Of a stretch of DNA of 64,000 bases, positions 34,842 through 43,793 are shown piece after piece (position 1 is the first letter of the stretch; the number at the start of each line of letters is the position of its first letter). The notes under the pieces were generated by a model, which saw nothing but the letters and a program-made list of their open reading frames with translations, ran no database searches and had not been told where the DNA came from. Source of the DNA: Siculibacillus lacustris (lineage in GTDB: Bacteria; Pseudomonadota; Alphaproteobacteria; Rhizobiales; Ancalomicrobiaceae). Location: positions 37,884 to 101,883 of the forward strand of contig NZ_SJFN01000012.1 in NCBI RefSeq assembly GCF_004328075.1. The letters are read 5' to 3'. The position numbers and the translations under genes were made by a program.

Positions 34842-36342
34842 GGGTCGCCCTTTCCGTCGGTGCGAGATCCGCGTCGGGCGCGTCGATCGTGACGGGGGCC
34901 GGATCGGGCCCTTCGTGGGCGAAGACCGCGCAGCCGCGACCCCGGGCCTTGGCGCGGTAGAGCGCGGCATCGGCGGCGTCGGCGATGGCGTCCGGCGACA
35001 GGCCGGGCCCATCGGCCAGGGCGATCCCGAGGCTGACGCCGACGTCGGTCGTGGCGCCGCCGTCCAGGGCGATCGGCGCCCGCACCCGGGCGACGATCTC
35101 GCCGGCGAGGATCGCCAGCCGCGGCCGGTCGTGCCAGGCGGTGACCAGCACCACGAATTCGTCGCCGCCGATGCGCCCGACCAGCCCGGCCGGGCCGACC
35201 GCCGCGCGCAGCCGTGCGGCGACCTCCCGGATCACCGTGTCGCCGGCGGCATGGCCCCAGGTGTCGTTGACCGCCTTGAAGCGGTCGAGGTCGCAGGCGA
35301 TCCAGGCGAAGGGCGCCGCGGGCAGGCGCGCCGCCGCCTCGGCGAGGCGTTCCTCGATCTCCAGGCGATTGGCGAGGCCGCTGAGGGCGTCGATGCGGGC
35401 GATCCGGCGATTGTGCGCCTCGCTCGCCTCGAGGCGGCGCGACAGGCCGCCGATGTGACGCACCAGGAGCCCGCCGACCCCGCTCAGGATCACCGCGGCG
35501 GCGGCGATCAGCGGCACGATCAGCGCCCAGATGCGATCGCCGGGAGTGTCGGCGCGCCAGGCGAAGCCGCCGAGCGGGCGTCCGTCGAGGGCCAGGACCG
35601 GTCGCAGCGTGGCGGCGCTCGCACGCTCCGGGCCGAAGCCGAGATCGGTGAAGCCGAGTTCGGCGCCGAGTTCGGCGACCACCTCGGCGTCGATCGGCCG
35701 GGCCGAGATCAGGATCACCGGCGGACCGTCGGCGAGGGTGGTGTCGCCGTCGTCCTCGGGCACGATCGCCATGGCGCTGGCCAGCGCCGGCGTGCCGTCG
35801 ACCACCACGAAGCCGGACGTGGCGAGTTCGGCGACCCGGGCGGAGGGCAGGTGGGTCTGGCGGAAACCGCCGTCGACGGCGATGCGATGGCTCATGAAGC
35901 GCTCGACGGCGCGGGCGCGCAGCAGGGCGAGGTCGCCGTCGAGGGGCGGGCGGGGGCTCGGAAAGGCCACCGATTCACCGCGCGCCGACGCCAGGACGGT
36001 GCCGTCGGCGCCGACCACGACATTGACGGCAAAGGAGAAATCGGACCACAGCGGATCGAAGAACTCGTCGCGCAGCCAGCGCCGATCGAGTTTGCGCACG
36101 ACGTTGGCGACCGAGCGGTCCCAGCGGGCGAGCGACAGCTGGTCGCGGGCCATCAGGCGGAAGCGGCCGGACAGCACGTTCTCGAACAGGGCGCGCTCGC
36201 TCGCCACCGCCTGGGCGTCGGCCTCGGCCGAGGCGATCCGCCCGACGTGGACCAGGGCGCCGGTCGCCAGGACGATCAGCACCGTGGTCGCCAGGGCGAC
36301 GAGGCCGGACAGATCGAAGAGCCGTACACGTCGAATCGCCAT
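34831..36342 (-). CDS. Diguanylate cyclase with CHASE4-type sensor
   Basis: A 503-residue inner-membrane protein. TM1 is at about residues 13-33, a periplasmic CHASE4-like region at about 40-265 (DQLSLARWDRSVAN block), TM2 at about 272-294, then a GGDEF domain with DALSGLANRLEIEERL, CDLDRFKAVNDTWGHAAGD and an intact GGDEF at 392-396. It should make cyclic di-GMP; there is no RxxD product-inhibition site before the motif. Its end overlaps the amine oxidase start by 11 bases. Confidence 0.9.
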   Translation of the reverse strand: MAIRRVRLFDLSGLVALATTVLIVLATGALVHVGRIASAEADAQAVASERALFENVLSGRFRLMARDQLSLARWDRSVANVVRKLDRRWLRDEFFDPLWSDFSFAVNVVVGADGTVLASARGESVAFPSPRPPLDGDLALLRARAVERFMSHRIAVDGGFRQTHLPSARVAELATSGFVVVDGTPALASAMAIVPEDDGDTTLADGPPVILISARPIDAEVVAELGAELGFTDLGFGPERASAATLRPVLALDGRPLGGFAWRADTPGDRIWALIVPLIAAAAVILSGVGGLLVRHIGGLSRRLEASEAHNRRIARIDALSGLANRLEIEERLAEAAARLPAAPFAWIACDLDRFKAVNDTWGHAAGDTVIREVAARLRAAVGPAGLVGRIGGDEFVVLVTAWHDRPRLAILAGEIVARVRAPIALDGGATTDVGVSLGIALADGPGLSPDAIADAADAALYRAKARGRGCAVFAHEGPDPAPVTIDAPDADLAPTERATHVA

Positions 36343-36513
36343 CGGGCCTCGCCTCGCCGCACCGACCTCGCGCGGCCGGACCTCGGGACCACCATGCCGC
36401 AGACCGAGAAACATTCGGTAAATCGGCGGATTTCAGCGCCTCGGCTCCGGCTGCGACGTCGATTCCGCCGGGCCGTCGCCCGGTCTTCGGTCATTCGCGC
36501 GCCGGAGCGCGGT

Positions 36514-37605
36514 TCAGGACGAACGGATCTTGAGCGTCGAGGCGCTCGCCAGGAGAGCCACGAGCTCGGCTTGGCGCGAGACTCCGGTCTTGTGGAAGAC
36601 CCGCTTGAGATGACTGCGGGCGGTCTCCCGGCTCATGCCCGCAGCTTGCGAGATCTCTTCGAGCGTCGCGCCGCCGTGGATGCCGGCGGCGATCACCGCT
36701 TCGGTCGGCGTCAGATCGTAGAGGCCCTTGAGCAGCGTCGGGTCGCCGCCGGCGCGGGCGTCGAGCACCGACAGGACCAGGATCGTGCGGGCGTCGTCGA
36801 AGACGTCGTGGGCCGAGCGCCGGACCGGCAGGAGATGGAGAACCGCCACGGGCTTGCCATGGGCATCGCGCAGCGGAATCGACCGCGGTTCGCCGTCGCC
36901 TGCGCCGAGGGTGGCGAGGAACAGGGCGTTGGCCGAGCGATCGGCGAGCGCCACCCGGTCTCCGGGGCCGATCTGCAGCAGCGCCCGGTGGGGGCGGAAG
37001 GCGTCGTTCAGGGCGATCAGGCGGCCGCCCGATCCGAGCAGCGCGGCGGCGATGCCCGAGGCGGCGAAAGTGTCGAGCGAAGCGCGATGACGGCCTTCGC
37101 CGGCGCGGCCGGCGAGCAGGGCGGCGCGGGCGAGATGCGGGCGCAGGCGATCCAACAGGTCGAGGGTCGGGCGATCCCATGGGCCCTGGGCCCGGGTGCG
37201 CTCGAAATGGAAGATGGTCACCGCGGAATCCGGGCTCTCGATCATCGTCGCGGTCGCCCAGCCGATGCCGCGCGGATGGTAGAAGTCGCGATAGACCGGA
37301 AGCGTGCCCAGGATCTCGGCGGGCCAGAAGTCCAGTTCGTGGACGAAACCGGCGCGTTTCGACCGCAGGAGGGCGGTGCGGCGCGGGTCCTGCTCGGTCC
37401 AGCCCTGTTCGAAATAGTCGGTCATGATCGCGCGGGCGCGGGCGCAGCCGACCCAGGCCTGTTCGCCCTGGCGGACGGTGACGAGAAGGCCGAATTCGGC
37501 GTTGAGGACGGCTCGGAGGTGCTCGAACAGGGCGCTCCAGAGTTCCGGAACGGCGCCGGCTTCATAGATGCGGCCGATCAGATCGTCGAATACGAGGTCG
37601 ATCAT
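36514..37605 (-). CDS. LuxR-type transcriptional regulator
   Basis: A 363-residue protein with a C-terminal LuxR/GerE helix-turn-helix (LTPTEAVIAAGIHGGATLEEISQAAG, then SRETARSHLKRVFHKTGVSRQAEL, residues about 302-352). The N-terminal ~280 residues are a PAS/GAF-like sensory part without a recognisable ligand motif. The ATG at 37605 is preferred over a TTG 15 bases upstream. Single gene; targets unknown. Confidence 0.82.
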   Translation of the reverse strand: MIDLVFDDLIGRIYEAGAVPELWSALFEHLRAVLNAEFGLLVTVRQGEQAWVGCARARAIMTDYFEQGWTEQDPRRTALLRSKRAGFVHELDFWPAEILGTLPVYRDFYHPRGIGWATATMIESPDSAVTIFHFERTRAQGPWDRPTLDLLDRLRPHLARAALLAGRAGEGRHRASLDTFAASGIAAALLGSGGRLIALNDAFRPHRALLQIGPGDRVALADRSANALFLATLGAGDGEPRSIPLRDAHGKPVAVLHLLPVRRSAHDVFDDARTILVLSVLDARAGGDPTLLKGLYDLTPTEAVIAAGIHGGATLEEISQAAGMSRETARSHLKRVFHKTGVSRQAELVALLASASTLKIRSS

Positions 37606-37995
37606 GCGGGGACCCGGCAAATTTCGAGATACACAACGCGAGTTAGAAAAACCAAAACCATCAATTCATGATCGCATGAGATTCCTGGATCTGCTGTTCT
37701 GACGATCAGTGGTGCGAGTATAGGTGGCCGACCGACCTGTATGCAATTGCACTTTTCCCCGACGCGCCCTCGGAACGGGGGCTGGTGGGCTCGGTGCGGG
37801 AGTCGTGGCGGGGGGGGCGGGCGCGGCGACCGGGCGAGGGGGGATCTCCGCGCAACGCGACATCGGGCATCGTCGCCCTTGACAGGGCTCCCGACCGGCT
37901 CCTATCGTCACGCCAGATCCGAAGCGGCCCCGATCACTCCCGAAACCTCCTTTCGATGACGTGTCCGGCGAGCGGCTTTTGTTCGGTGCAAAATA

Positions 37996-38009
37996 TGTAA
38001 ACGTTTACA
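37996..38009. promoter_or_regulatory. LacI-family operator O1
   Basis: TGTAAACGTTTACA is a perfect 14-bp palindrome with the central CG typical of LacI/GalR sites. It lies 66 bases before the lacI-type start codon. Confidence 0.85.
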
Positions 38010-38047
38010 ATGCGAATGGTGGTCGAGTTTTCGCTCCGATTTGTCTA

Positions 38048-38061
38048 TGTAAACGTTTAAT
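38048..38061. promoter_or_regulatory. LacI-family operator O2
   Basis: TGTAAACGTTTAAT keeps the TAAACGTTTA palindrome core of O1 (38050-38059). It ends 13 bases before the start codon, so a bound repressor would block initiation. Its centre is 52 bp from that of O1. Confidence 0.8.
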
Positions 38062-38074
38062 AAGGTCGACGGTC

Positions 38075-39109
38075 ATGACCCTTCGCCCCGAGAGACCCGC
38101 GACGATCCGCCAGGTGGCCGAGCGCGTCGGTACGTCGATCGCCACCGTCTCCTATGTCCTCAACGGCAAGGACCGGGCGATGCGCAAGGAGCTGCGCGAG
38201 GCGGTGTGGACGGCGGCGCGCGACCTCGGCTACGTCGGCAACGCCGCGGCGCGGGCGCTGAAGGGCATGCAGCGCGGGCTGATCGCCGTGCTGGTCCCGC
38301 AGTTCGGCAACAACTTCTTCACCCGCATCTGCGTCGAGGTGGAGGCGGTGATGCGCGACGCCGGCTCGGTGGTGATCACCGGCAACAGCGACGAGGATCC
38401 GGCCCAGGAGCGCAGCATCCTCGAGCGGCTGATCGCCCAGCAGATCGACGGTTGCATCATCGCCCCGGCCCTGTCGCGACCCGAAAACCTGGAGCTGCTC
38501 GCCCGTCACGGCGTGCCGACGGTGATCCTCGAGCGCTCGATCGGCGCCGACATTCCGTCGACCGATTTCGTCGGCCACGACAACTTCGGCGCCGGCCTGC
38601 TCGCGACCCGGCAGTTGATCGCCGCCGGCCATCGCCGCATCGCCTATGCCGGCTGGAATTCGCCGATCGCCAACATCCACGATCGCATCGAGGGTTATCG
38701 CGCCGCGCTGGCCGAGGTCGACGTGGTGCCCGATCCCGCCTGGGTGCTGATCGACGACCTCACCCTCGCCGGCGGCCGCCAGGTCGGCGAGCGCCTCGCC
38801 GGGCTCGACGTCACCGCCCTGGTGATCGGCCACCATCACGAACTGGCCAAGGGCATCCTCGGCGAGCTCGGCCGCCAGGGCCGGCGCTGGCCGGAGGATC
38901 TGTCGATCGTGCTGATCGGCACGCCGGAATGGCGCGATCTGGTGCGGCCGTCGCTCGCCTGCATCGAGCGCCCCGAGGGCGAGATGGGCAGGCGCGCCGC
39001 CGAACTGCTGTTGAAGAAGGTCGAGACGCCCGCTCACGTGGCGCCGGCCCTGCTCCTCGCCAACACCTTCCTGCCGGGCGGATCGATCGCGCCGCCCCGC
39101 GTGCCATGA
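38075..39109 (+). CDS. LacI-family transcriptional regulator
   Basis: A 344-residue repressor: N-terminal helix-turn-helix and hinge (ATIRQVAERVGTSIATVSYVLNG, residues about 8-30, then AARALKGMQ) and a periplasmic-binding-type effector domain (GLIAVLVPQFGNNFFTRI onwards). The start at 38075 lies just after operator O2, so it likely represses itself and the operon that follows (oxidoreductase 13 bases after its stop, then the TctCBA transporter). Effector unknown, presumably the transported sugar acid or polyol. Confidence 0.92.
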   Translation: MTLRPERPATIRQVAERVGTSIATVSYVLNGKDRAMRKELREAVWTAARDLGYVGNAAARALKGMQRGLIAVLVPQFGNNFFTRICVEVEAVMRDAGSVVITGNSDEDPAQERSILERLIAQQIDGCIIAPALSRPENLELLARHGVPTVILERSIGADIPSTDFVGHDNFGAGLLATRQLIAAGHRRIAYAGWNSPIANIHDRIEGYRAALAEVDVVPDPAWVLIDDLTLAGGRQVGERLAGLDVTALVIGHHHELAKGILGELGRQGRRWPEDLSIVLIGTPEWRDLVRPSLACIERPEGEMGRRAAELLLKKVETPAHVAPALLLANTFLPGGSIAPPRVP

Positions 39110-39122
39110 GGATGGGAACCGC

Positions 39123-40295
39123 ATGATGCAGAAAGTCACCGTGGGGCTGGTCGGTGCGGGCTTCGTCGCCGAACTCCACATGCACGCCTACGCCCGGGTC
39201 TACGGGCTCGAGGTCGAGGTCAAGGCGGTGGCCGCCCGCGGCGACGCGGTCGAGGACTTCGCCCGCCGCTTCGGCATTCCCCACACCACCCGCGATTGGC
39301 GCAGCCTGCTCGACGATCCGGAGATCGACGTCATCGATCTGTGCACGCCGCCGGCGCTGCACGTCGAGATGGTCGTCGCGGTGATGCGGGCCGGCAAGCA
39401 CGTGATCTGCGAGAAGCCGTTCTCCGGCTATTTCGGCCGCCCGGGCGACGCCACGCCGATCGGGCGCGCGGTGCCCAAGGCGGTGATGTACGAGCGGGTG
39501 ATGGCGGAGATGGAGACGGCGCGGGCGGCGATCCGCGAGACCGGCCGGCTGTTCTGCTACGCCGAGGACTGGGTCTATGCCCCGGCGGTGGTCAAGACCG
39601 CCGAGATCCTCACCGCCACCCGCGACAAGATCCTGTTCATGAAGGGCGAGGAGAGCCATTCGGGCTCGCATGCGGCCCATGCCGCGCGCTGGGACATGAC
39701 CGGCGGCGGCGCGCTGATCCGCCAGGGCTGCCATCCGTTGTCCGCCACGCTGCACCTCAAGCAGGTCGAGGCGGCGGCGCGCGGCGAGACCATCGGGATC
39801 GCCAGCGTGGTCTGCGACACCGGTCAACTCACCCCTCTGCCCGGCTCGCCCGATCGCGGCCATCTCCACGCCACGCCCGAAGACGTCGAGGACTGGGGCG
39901 TGCTGACCACCACCTTCACCGACGGCACCAAGAGCACGGTGTTCGCCGGCGACATGATCCTCGGCGGGGTGCGCAATCTGGTCGAGACCTTCACCACCGG
40001 CGGCGCGCTCCTCGCCAACATCGCGCCCAACGACCATCTCGTCAGCTACCAGACCGACGAGGCCAAGCTCGCCGGCGTCTACATCACCGAGAAGGTCGAT
40101 CGCAAGACCGGCTGGCAGTTCGTCTGCCTCGAGGAGGAGTGGACGCGCGGCTATCGCCAGGAAATCCAGGACTTCATGGAATGCGTGGCGACCGGCCGGC
40201 AGCCGCTCGCCGGGCTCGATCTGGCCTTCGACACCATCCGCGTCCACTACGCCGGCTACTGGTCGGCCGAGGAGGGACGACGCGTCGCGCTGTGA
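39123..40295 (+). CDS. Gfo/Idh/MocA family oxidoreductase
   Basis: A 390-residue NAD(P)-dependent dehydrogenase. The Rossmann opening is VTVGLVGAGFVAELHMHAY, then IDLCTPPALHVEMVVAVMRAGKHVICEKPF with the EKP motif whose Lys is catalytic; the C-terminal domain carries the substrate site (GGGALIRQGCHPLSATLHL). The family oxidises sugars, inositols or their acids. Second gene of the LacI-controlled operon. An insert around residues 105-140 (GYFGRPGDATPIGRAVPKAV) is unusual for the family. Confidence 0.9.
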   Translation: MMQKVTVGLVGAGFVAELHMHAYARVYGLEVEVKAVAARGDAVEDFARRFGIPHTTRDWRSLLDDPEIDVIDLCTPPALHVEMVVAVMRAGKHVICEKPFSGYFGRPGDATPIGRAVPKAVMYERVMAEMETARAAIRETGRLFCYAEDWVYAPAVVKTAEILTATRDKILFMKGEESHSGSHAAHAARWDMTGGGALIRQGCHPLSATLHLKQVEAAARGETIGIASVVCDTGQLTPLPGSPDRGHLHATPEDVEDWGVLTTTFTDGTKSTVFAGDMILGGVRNLVETFTTGGALLANIAPNDHLVSYQTDEAKLAGVYITEKVDRKTGWQFVCLEEEWTRGYRQEIQDFMECVATGRQPLAGLDLAFDTIRVHYAGYWSAEEGRRVAL

Positions 40296-40346
40296 ACCGT
40301 CCCGCCACGGGCCGGCACCAAGAACACCACGTCAGGGAGACGAAAC

Positions 40347-41393
40347 ATGAAACACCTCACGCATGTCTCTGGAAGTGCAGCCGAGTTCACCCGCCGTGCG
40401 GTTCTCGCCGCGACCCTCCTCGCGGTGGTTCCGTGGGCCGGTGGGCCGGCTGCCGCCGCCGACTGGAAGCCGACCCGGCCGATCAATCTGATCGTGCCGT
40501 GGGCGGCCGGCGGTGCCACCGACCAGGTGCTGCGGGTGGTCGCCTCCGAGCTCGAGAAGTCGCTCGGCCAGACCATCGTGGTGATCAACCAGCCTGGCGC
40601 CTCCGGGGCGATCGGCACCAAGAGCGCGCTCGACGCGGCGCGCGACGGCTATGTGTGGACCGGCGGCGCGGTGCAGGATCTCGGCACCTACGAGACGCTC
40701 GGCTCGGTCAAGACCCGGGTCGCCGACTGGAACCTGTTCCTGTGCGTCGCCAACGTGCCGGTGCTGTCGGTGCCGGCCAAGTCGGAGGCCAAGTCCGCGG
40801 CCGAGCTGATCGCCGCGATGAAGGCCAAGCCCGGCGCGGTGAAGGTGTCGACCGCCGGTCTGACCTCGTCCGGCCATGCCGCGATGGACACCATCGCCGC
40901 CGCCGCCGGGGTCACCTATCGCCACGTCGCCTATGACGGCGGCAATCCGGCGGTGGTCGCGGCGACCGCCGGCGAGGTCGATGCCACCACCCAGCTCGCC
41001 AGCGAGCAGGCCGACCTGATCCGCGGCAAGATGATCCGCCCGCTCGCCGCGGTCGGCGACAAGCCGCTCGATCTCGAAGGCTTCGGCCGCATCCCGGCGC
41101 TGAGCGACACGTTGCCCGGCTTCAAGGCGCCGCTGTCCTACTACGGCATCTTCGTGCCCAAGGGCGTGCCGGCCGAGGTGACCGAGACCCTGACCCGGCT
41201 GTGGGCCGAGCAGATCGCCAAGAGCGAGGCGCTCCAGGCCTTCGCCCAGAAGCGCGGCGCGCTGTTCGCGCCGTCGACCGGCGAGGCGGCCCAGGCCGTG
41301 GCCTTCCCGGCGGTCCAGGCCAATGCCTGGTCGCTGTTCGACAGCGGCAAGGCCAAGGTGTCGCCCGACACCGTCGGCATTCCGCGGCCCTGA
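40347..41393 (+). CDS. Tripartite tricarboxylate transporter substrate-binding protein (TctC/Bug)
   Basis: A 348-residue periplasmic protein. A long, Tat-like signal (FTRRAVLAATLLAVVPWAGG, cleavage near AAA-D at about 39) precedes the Bug-family body: RPINLIVPWAAGGATDQVLR, the TctC consensus, and INQPGASGAIGTKSAL. It binds an organic acid or related anion for TctAB. Its operon partner is a Gfo/Idh oxidoreductase, so a sugar acid is a fair guess. Confidence 0.9.
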   Translation: MKHLTHVSGSAAEFTRRAVLAATLLAVVPWAGGPAAAADWKPTRPINLIVPWAAGGATDQVLRVVASELEKSLGQTIVVINQPGASGAIGTKSALDAARDGYVWTGGAVQDLGTYETLGSVKTRVADWNLFLCVANVPVLSVPAKSEAKSAAELIAAMKAKPGAVKVSTAGLTSSGHAAMDTIAAAAGVTYRHVAYDGGNPAVVAATAGEVDATTQLASEQADLIRGKMIRPLAAVGDKPLDLEGFGRIPALSDTLPGFKAPLSYYGIFVPKGVPAEVTETLTRLWAEQIAKSEALQAFAQKRGALFAPSTGEAAQAVAFPAVQANAWSLFDSGKAKVSPDTVGIPRP

Positions 41394-41490
41394 GGGTCGC
41401 TCGGAGAGCGGGGCGCGGCTCGCGCTTCCGCTCCCCTCGGCCGGCGGCCGTGGCCGCCGGTCCCGCGCAGACGTCGAAAGGATCGCCGCC

Positions 41491-42045
41491 ATGACCGAAG
41501 TCCCCGATGCCGCGGCCGTCGCGCCGCCGGCGGAGACGCCGCATCGCTCGCCGCATGCCGACCTGTGGGGCGGCGTCGCCTGGATGGGGCTCGCCGTCGC
41601 CATCCTGGTCGCCTCGATCCGGATGGATCGCCTCGCCGATCAGGACATCAACCCCTACACCATCCCCGGCCTGCTGCCGGGGCTGTTGTCGATCCTGATG
41701 CTGTTCTTCGGGTCGATGCTGGCGCTGCGCGGCCTCCTCGCCGGGGGCTTGCGCCAACGCTTCGCGGCGGCGGGGAGGGAAGCCATCGCGCCCGGCCGCA
41801 CGCTGCTGGTGATCGGCCTGTGCGCCGCCTTCGACGTGGGGCTGGTCGGTCGCGGTCTGCCGTTCTGGGCCGCCGCGGCGATCTTCGTGACGGTCGCCGT
41901 GCTGGCGCTGGAGCGGAGCGGGGAGGGACGGATCGGCCGTCGACCGACCCCTGCCGCGATGCTGAAGGCCGCGGTCATCGGGCTCGCCACCGGCGGGGCG
42001 GTGACGGCGCTGTTCCAAGAGGTCTTCCTCGTCCATCTCCCCTGA
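41491..42045 (+). CDS. Tripartite tricarboxylate transporter small permease (TctB)
   Basis: A 184-residue inner-membrane protein with four predicted helices (about residues 27-47, 58-80, 100-135 and 155-175) and the TctB-type YTIPGLLPGLLSILMLFFG block. Start ATG at 41491 has GAAAGGA upstream. It lies between tctC and tctA, as usual, 23 bases before tctA. Confidence 0.85.
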   Translation: MTEVPDAAAVAPPAETPHRSPHADLWGGVAWMGLAVAILVASIRMDRLADQDINPYTIPGLLPGLLSILMLFFGSMLALRGLLAGGLRQRFAAAGREAIAPGRTLLVIGLCAAFDVGLVGRGLPFWAAAAIFVTVAVLALERSGEGRIGRRPTPAAMLKAAVIGLATGGAVTALFQEVFLVHLP

Positions 42046-42068
42046 ATGCGCCCGCGCGGAGACCCGCC

Positions 42069-43604
42069 ATGCTCACCGGACTCGCCCAACTCGGCCACGC
42101 CTATCTGAGCTTCCTCAACCCGCTGTCGATCCTGTTCGGATTGGGCGGCGCCCTGGTCGGCATCATCGTCGGCTGTCTGCCCGGCCTGTCGGCGACGCTG
42201 TGCATCGCGCTCTTGACGACGATGACCATCAAGCTGCCGGCCAACGACGCGATCCTGATCCTGGTGTGCTCCTATGTCGGTACGCTCTACGGCGGTTCGC
42301 GCACCGCGATCCTGCTCAACATTCCCGGCACCGCGGCCAATGCCGCCTCCTGCGCCGACGGCCACGCCCTGGCGCTGCGCGGCGAGGCGGGACGGGCGAT
42401 CGGCATCGCCACCTCGGGGGCCTTCACCTCGACGCTGATCGGCGTGCTGTGTCTGGCGGCCTTCACCCCGGTGCTCGGCAACGTGGCGCTGTCGTTCGGC
42501 TCGTTCGAGTTCTTCTGGCTGGCGCTGTTCGGCGTCACCATGTCGGGCACCCTGGTCGGCGACGATCCGCTCAAAGGTTGGCTGATGGGCCTGCTCGGCC
42601 TGTTCGTCGCGCAGATCGGTCAGGACGGGCTCTATGCCCACGACCGTTTCACCTTCGAGTGGGACCAGTTGTCCGGCGGCATCGCCCTGATCCCGGCGCT
42701 GGTCGGGGCCTTCGGTTTCGCCGAGATCCTCACCACGCTCGCCCGGCCGAAGGAACCGAAGCTGGTCGAGCTCAAGGATTCGGTGCTGCCGCGCTTCCGC
42801 GAAGTGGTCGAGCACTGGCCGACGGTGGTGCGCTCCGGCCTGATCGGGGTGTTCACCGGCCTGATGCCGGGGGTCGGCGAGGACGCCGGCGCGTGGATGT
42901 CCTATGCCGCGGCCAAGGCGGTGAGCAAGAAGCCGGAGGAGTTCGGCAAGGGCTCGATCGACGGGTTGATGGCGGCGGAGACCGGCGACATGGCGTCGAT
43001 CCCCGGGCACATCATCCCCTGCCTGGCGCTCGGCATCCCCGGCTCGGCGCCGTCGGCGGTGCTGATGGCGGCGATGATCCTGCACGGCATCCAGCCGGGG
43101 CCGATGATGATGATCGAGCACCCCGAATTCGTCTACGACGTGGTGGCGATGACCACGCTGGCGATGTTCTCGATCCTGGTGTTCGGCCTGTTCCTGGTCA
43201 AACCGCTGCTCCTGGTGCTGCGGGTCAAGCGCACCATCCTGATGCCGATCATCTTCGTGCTGTGCACCATCGGCGCCTTCGCCACGGCGTCGCGGCTGTT
43301 CGACGTCTACGCCATGTTGGTGATCGGCATCGTCGCCTTCTTCCTGCGCGGCAAGGGCTACCAGATGGCGCCCTTCGTGCTCGGACTGGTGCTCGGCGGG
43401 ATCCTCGACAAGAACCTGCGGCGCGGTCTGGTGCTCTCCGACGGGGCGATCGAGCCGTTCTTCACCCGGCCGATCTCGATGGTGCTGGCGGCCGCGACGA
43501 TCTTCACGCTGCTGCTCTACGTCCCGGCCTTCAAGGCGGGGCTGCGGGCGCTCGGCCGGCCGGTCCGCCGCCTGCTGAGCCGCCGCCCCGTCGCGGACGG
43601 CTGA
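42069..43604 (+). CDS. Tripartite tricarboxylate transporter large permease (TctA)
   Basis: A 511-residue inner-membrane transporter with about 12 helices. Family motifs are GIIVGCLPGLSATLCIALL, YVGTLYGGSRTAILLNIPGTAAN and PLALGIPGSAPSAVLMAAM-type GIPGSAPSAV. Na+- or H+-driven import of the ligand delivered by TctC. Start ATG at 42069 is followed by the standard N-terminus MLTGLAQLGHAYL. Last gene of the operon. Confidence 0.93.
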   Translation: MLTGLAQLGHAYLSFLNPLSILFGLGGALVGIIVGCLPGLSATLCIALLTTMTIKLPANDAILILVCSYVGTLYGGSRTAILLNIPGTAANAASCADGHALALRGEAGRAIGIATSGAFTSTLIGVLCLAAFTPVLGNVALSFGSFEFFWLALFGVTMSGTLVGDDPLKGWLMGLLGLFVAQIGQDGLYAHDRFTFEWDQLSGGIALIPALVGAFGFAEILTTLARPKEPKLVELKDSVLPRFREVVEHWPTVVRSGLIGVFTGLMPGVGEDAGAWMSYAAAKAVSKKPEEFGKGSIDGLMAAETGDMASIPGHIIPCLALGIPGSAPSAVLMAAMILHGIQPGPMMMIEHPEFVYDVVAMTTLAMFSILVFGLFLVKPLLLVLRVKRTILMPIIFVLCTIGAFATASRLFDVYAMLVIGIVAFFLRGKGYQMAPFVLGLVLGGILDKNLRRGLVLSDGAIEPFFTRPISMVLAAATIFTLLLYVPAFKAGLRALGRPVRRLLSRRPVADG

Positions 43605-43793
43605 GCGCGGGAGGCCGAGGGATTCGGCCTGAATTGGGTCGGGGGAGGCCCGCCCGAACCGATCCGATGTGCCGGGGGAAGGCGCGCCCGAGAACATCTG
43701 GTCCCAGGTCCCGACCGGCTCCGACCGGGCCTTCGGGCGGATCTACCGCCGCCACGCCGGCATCGGCCCGCCGACCACCTTGTGCGGGCGGGC

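Larger units (their letters stand above)
37606..38074. promoter_or_regulatory. Divergent control region, LuxR gene / LacI operon
   Basis: This 469-base region lacks genes. The part next to the LuxR gene (37620-37700) is AT-rich and probably holds its promoter. The right end contains two LacI-family operators, listed separately. Confidence 0.5.
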
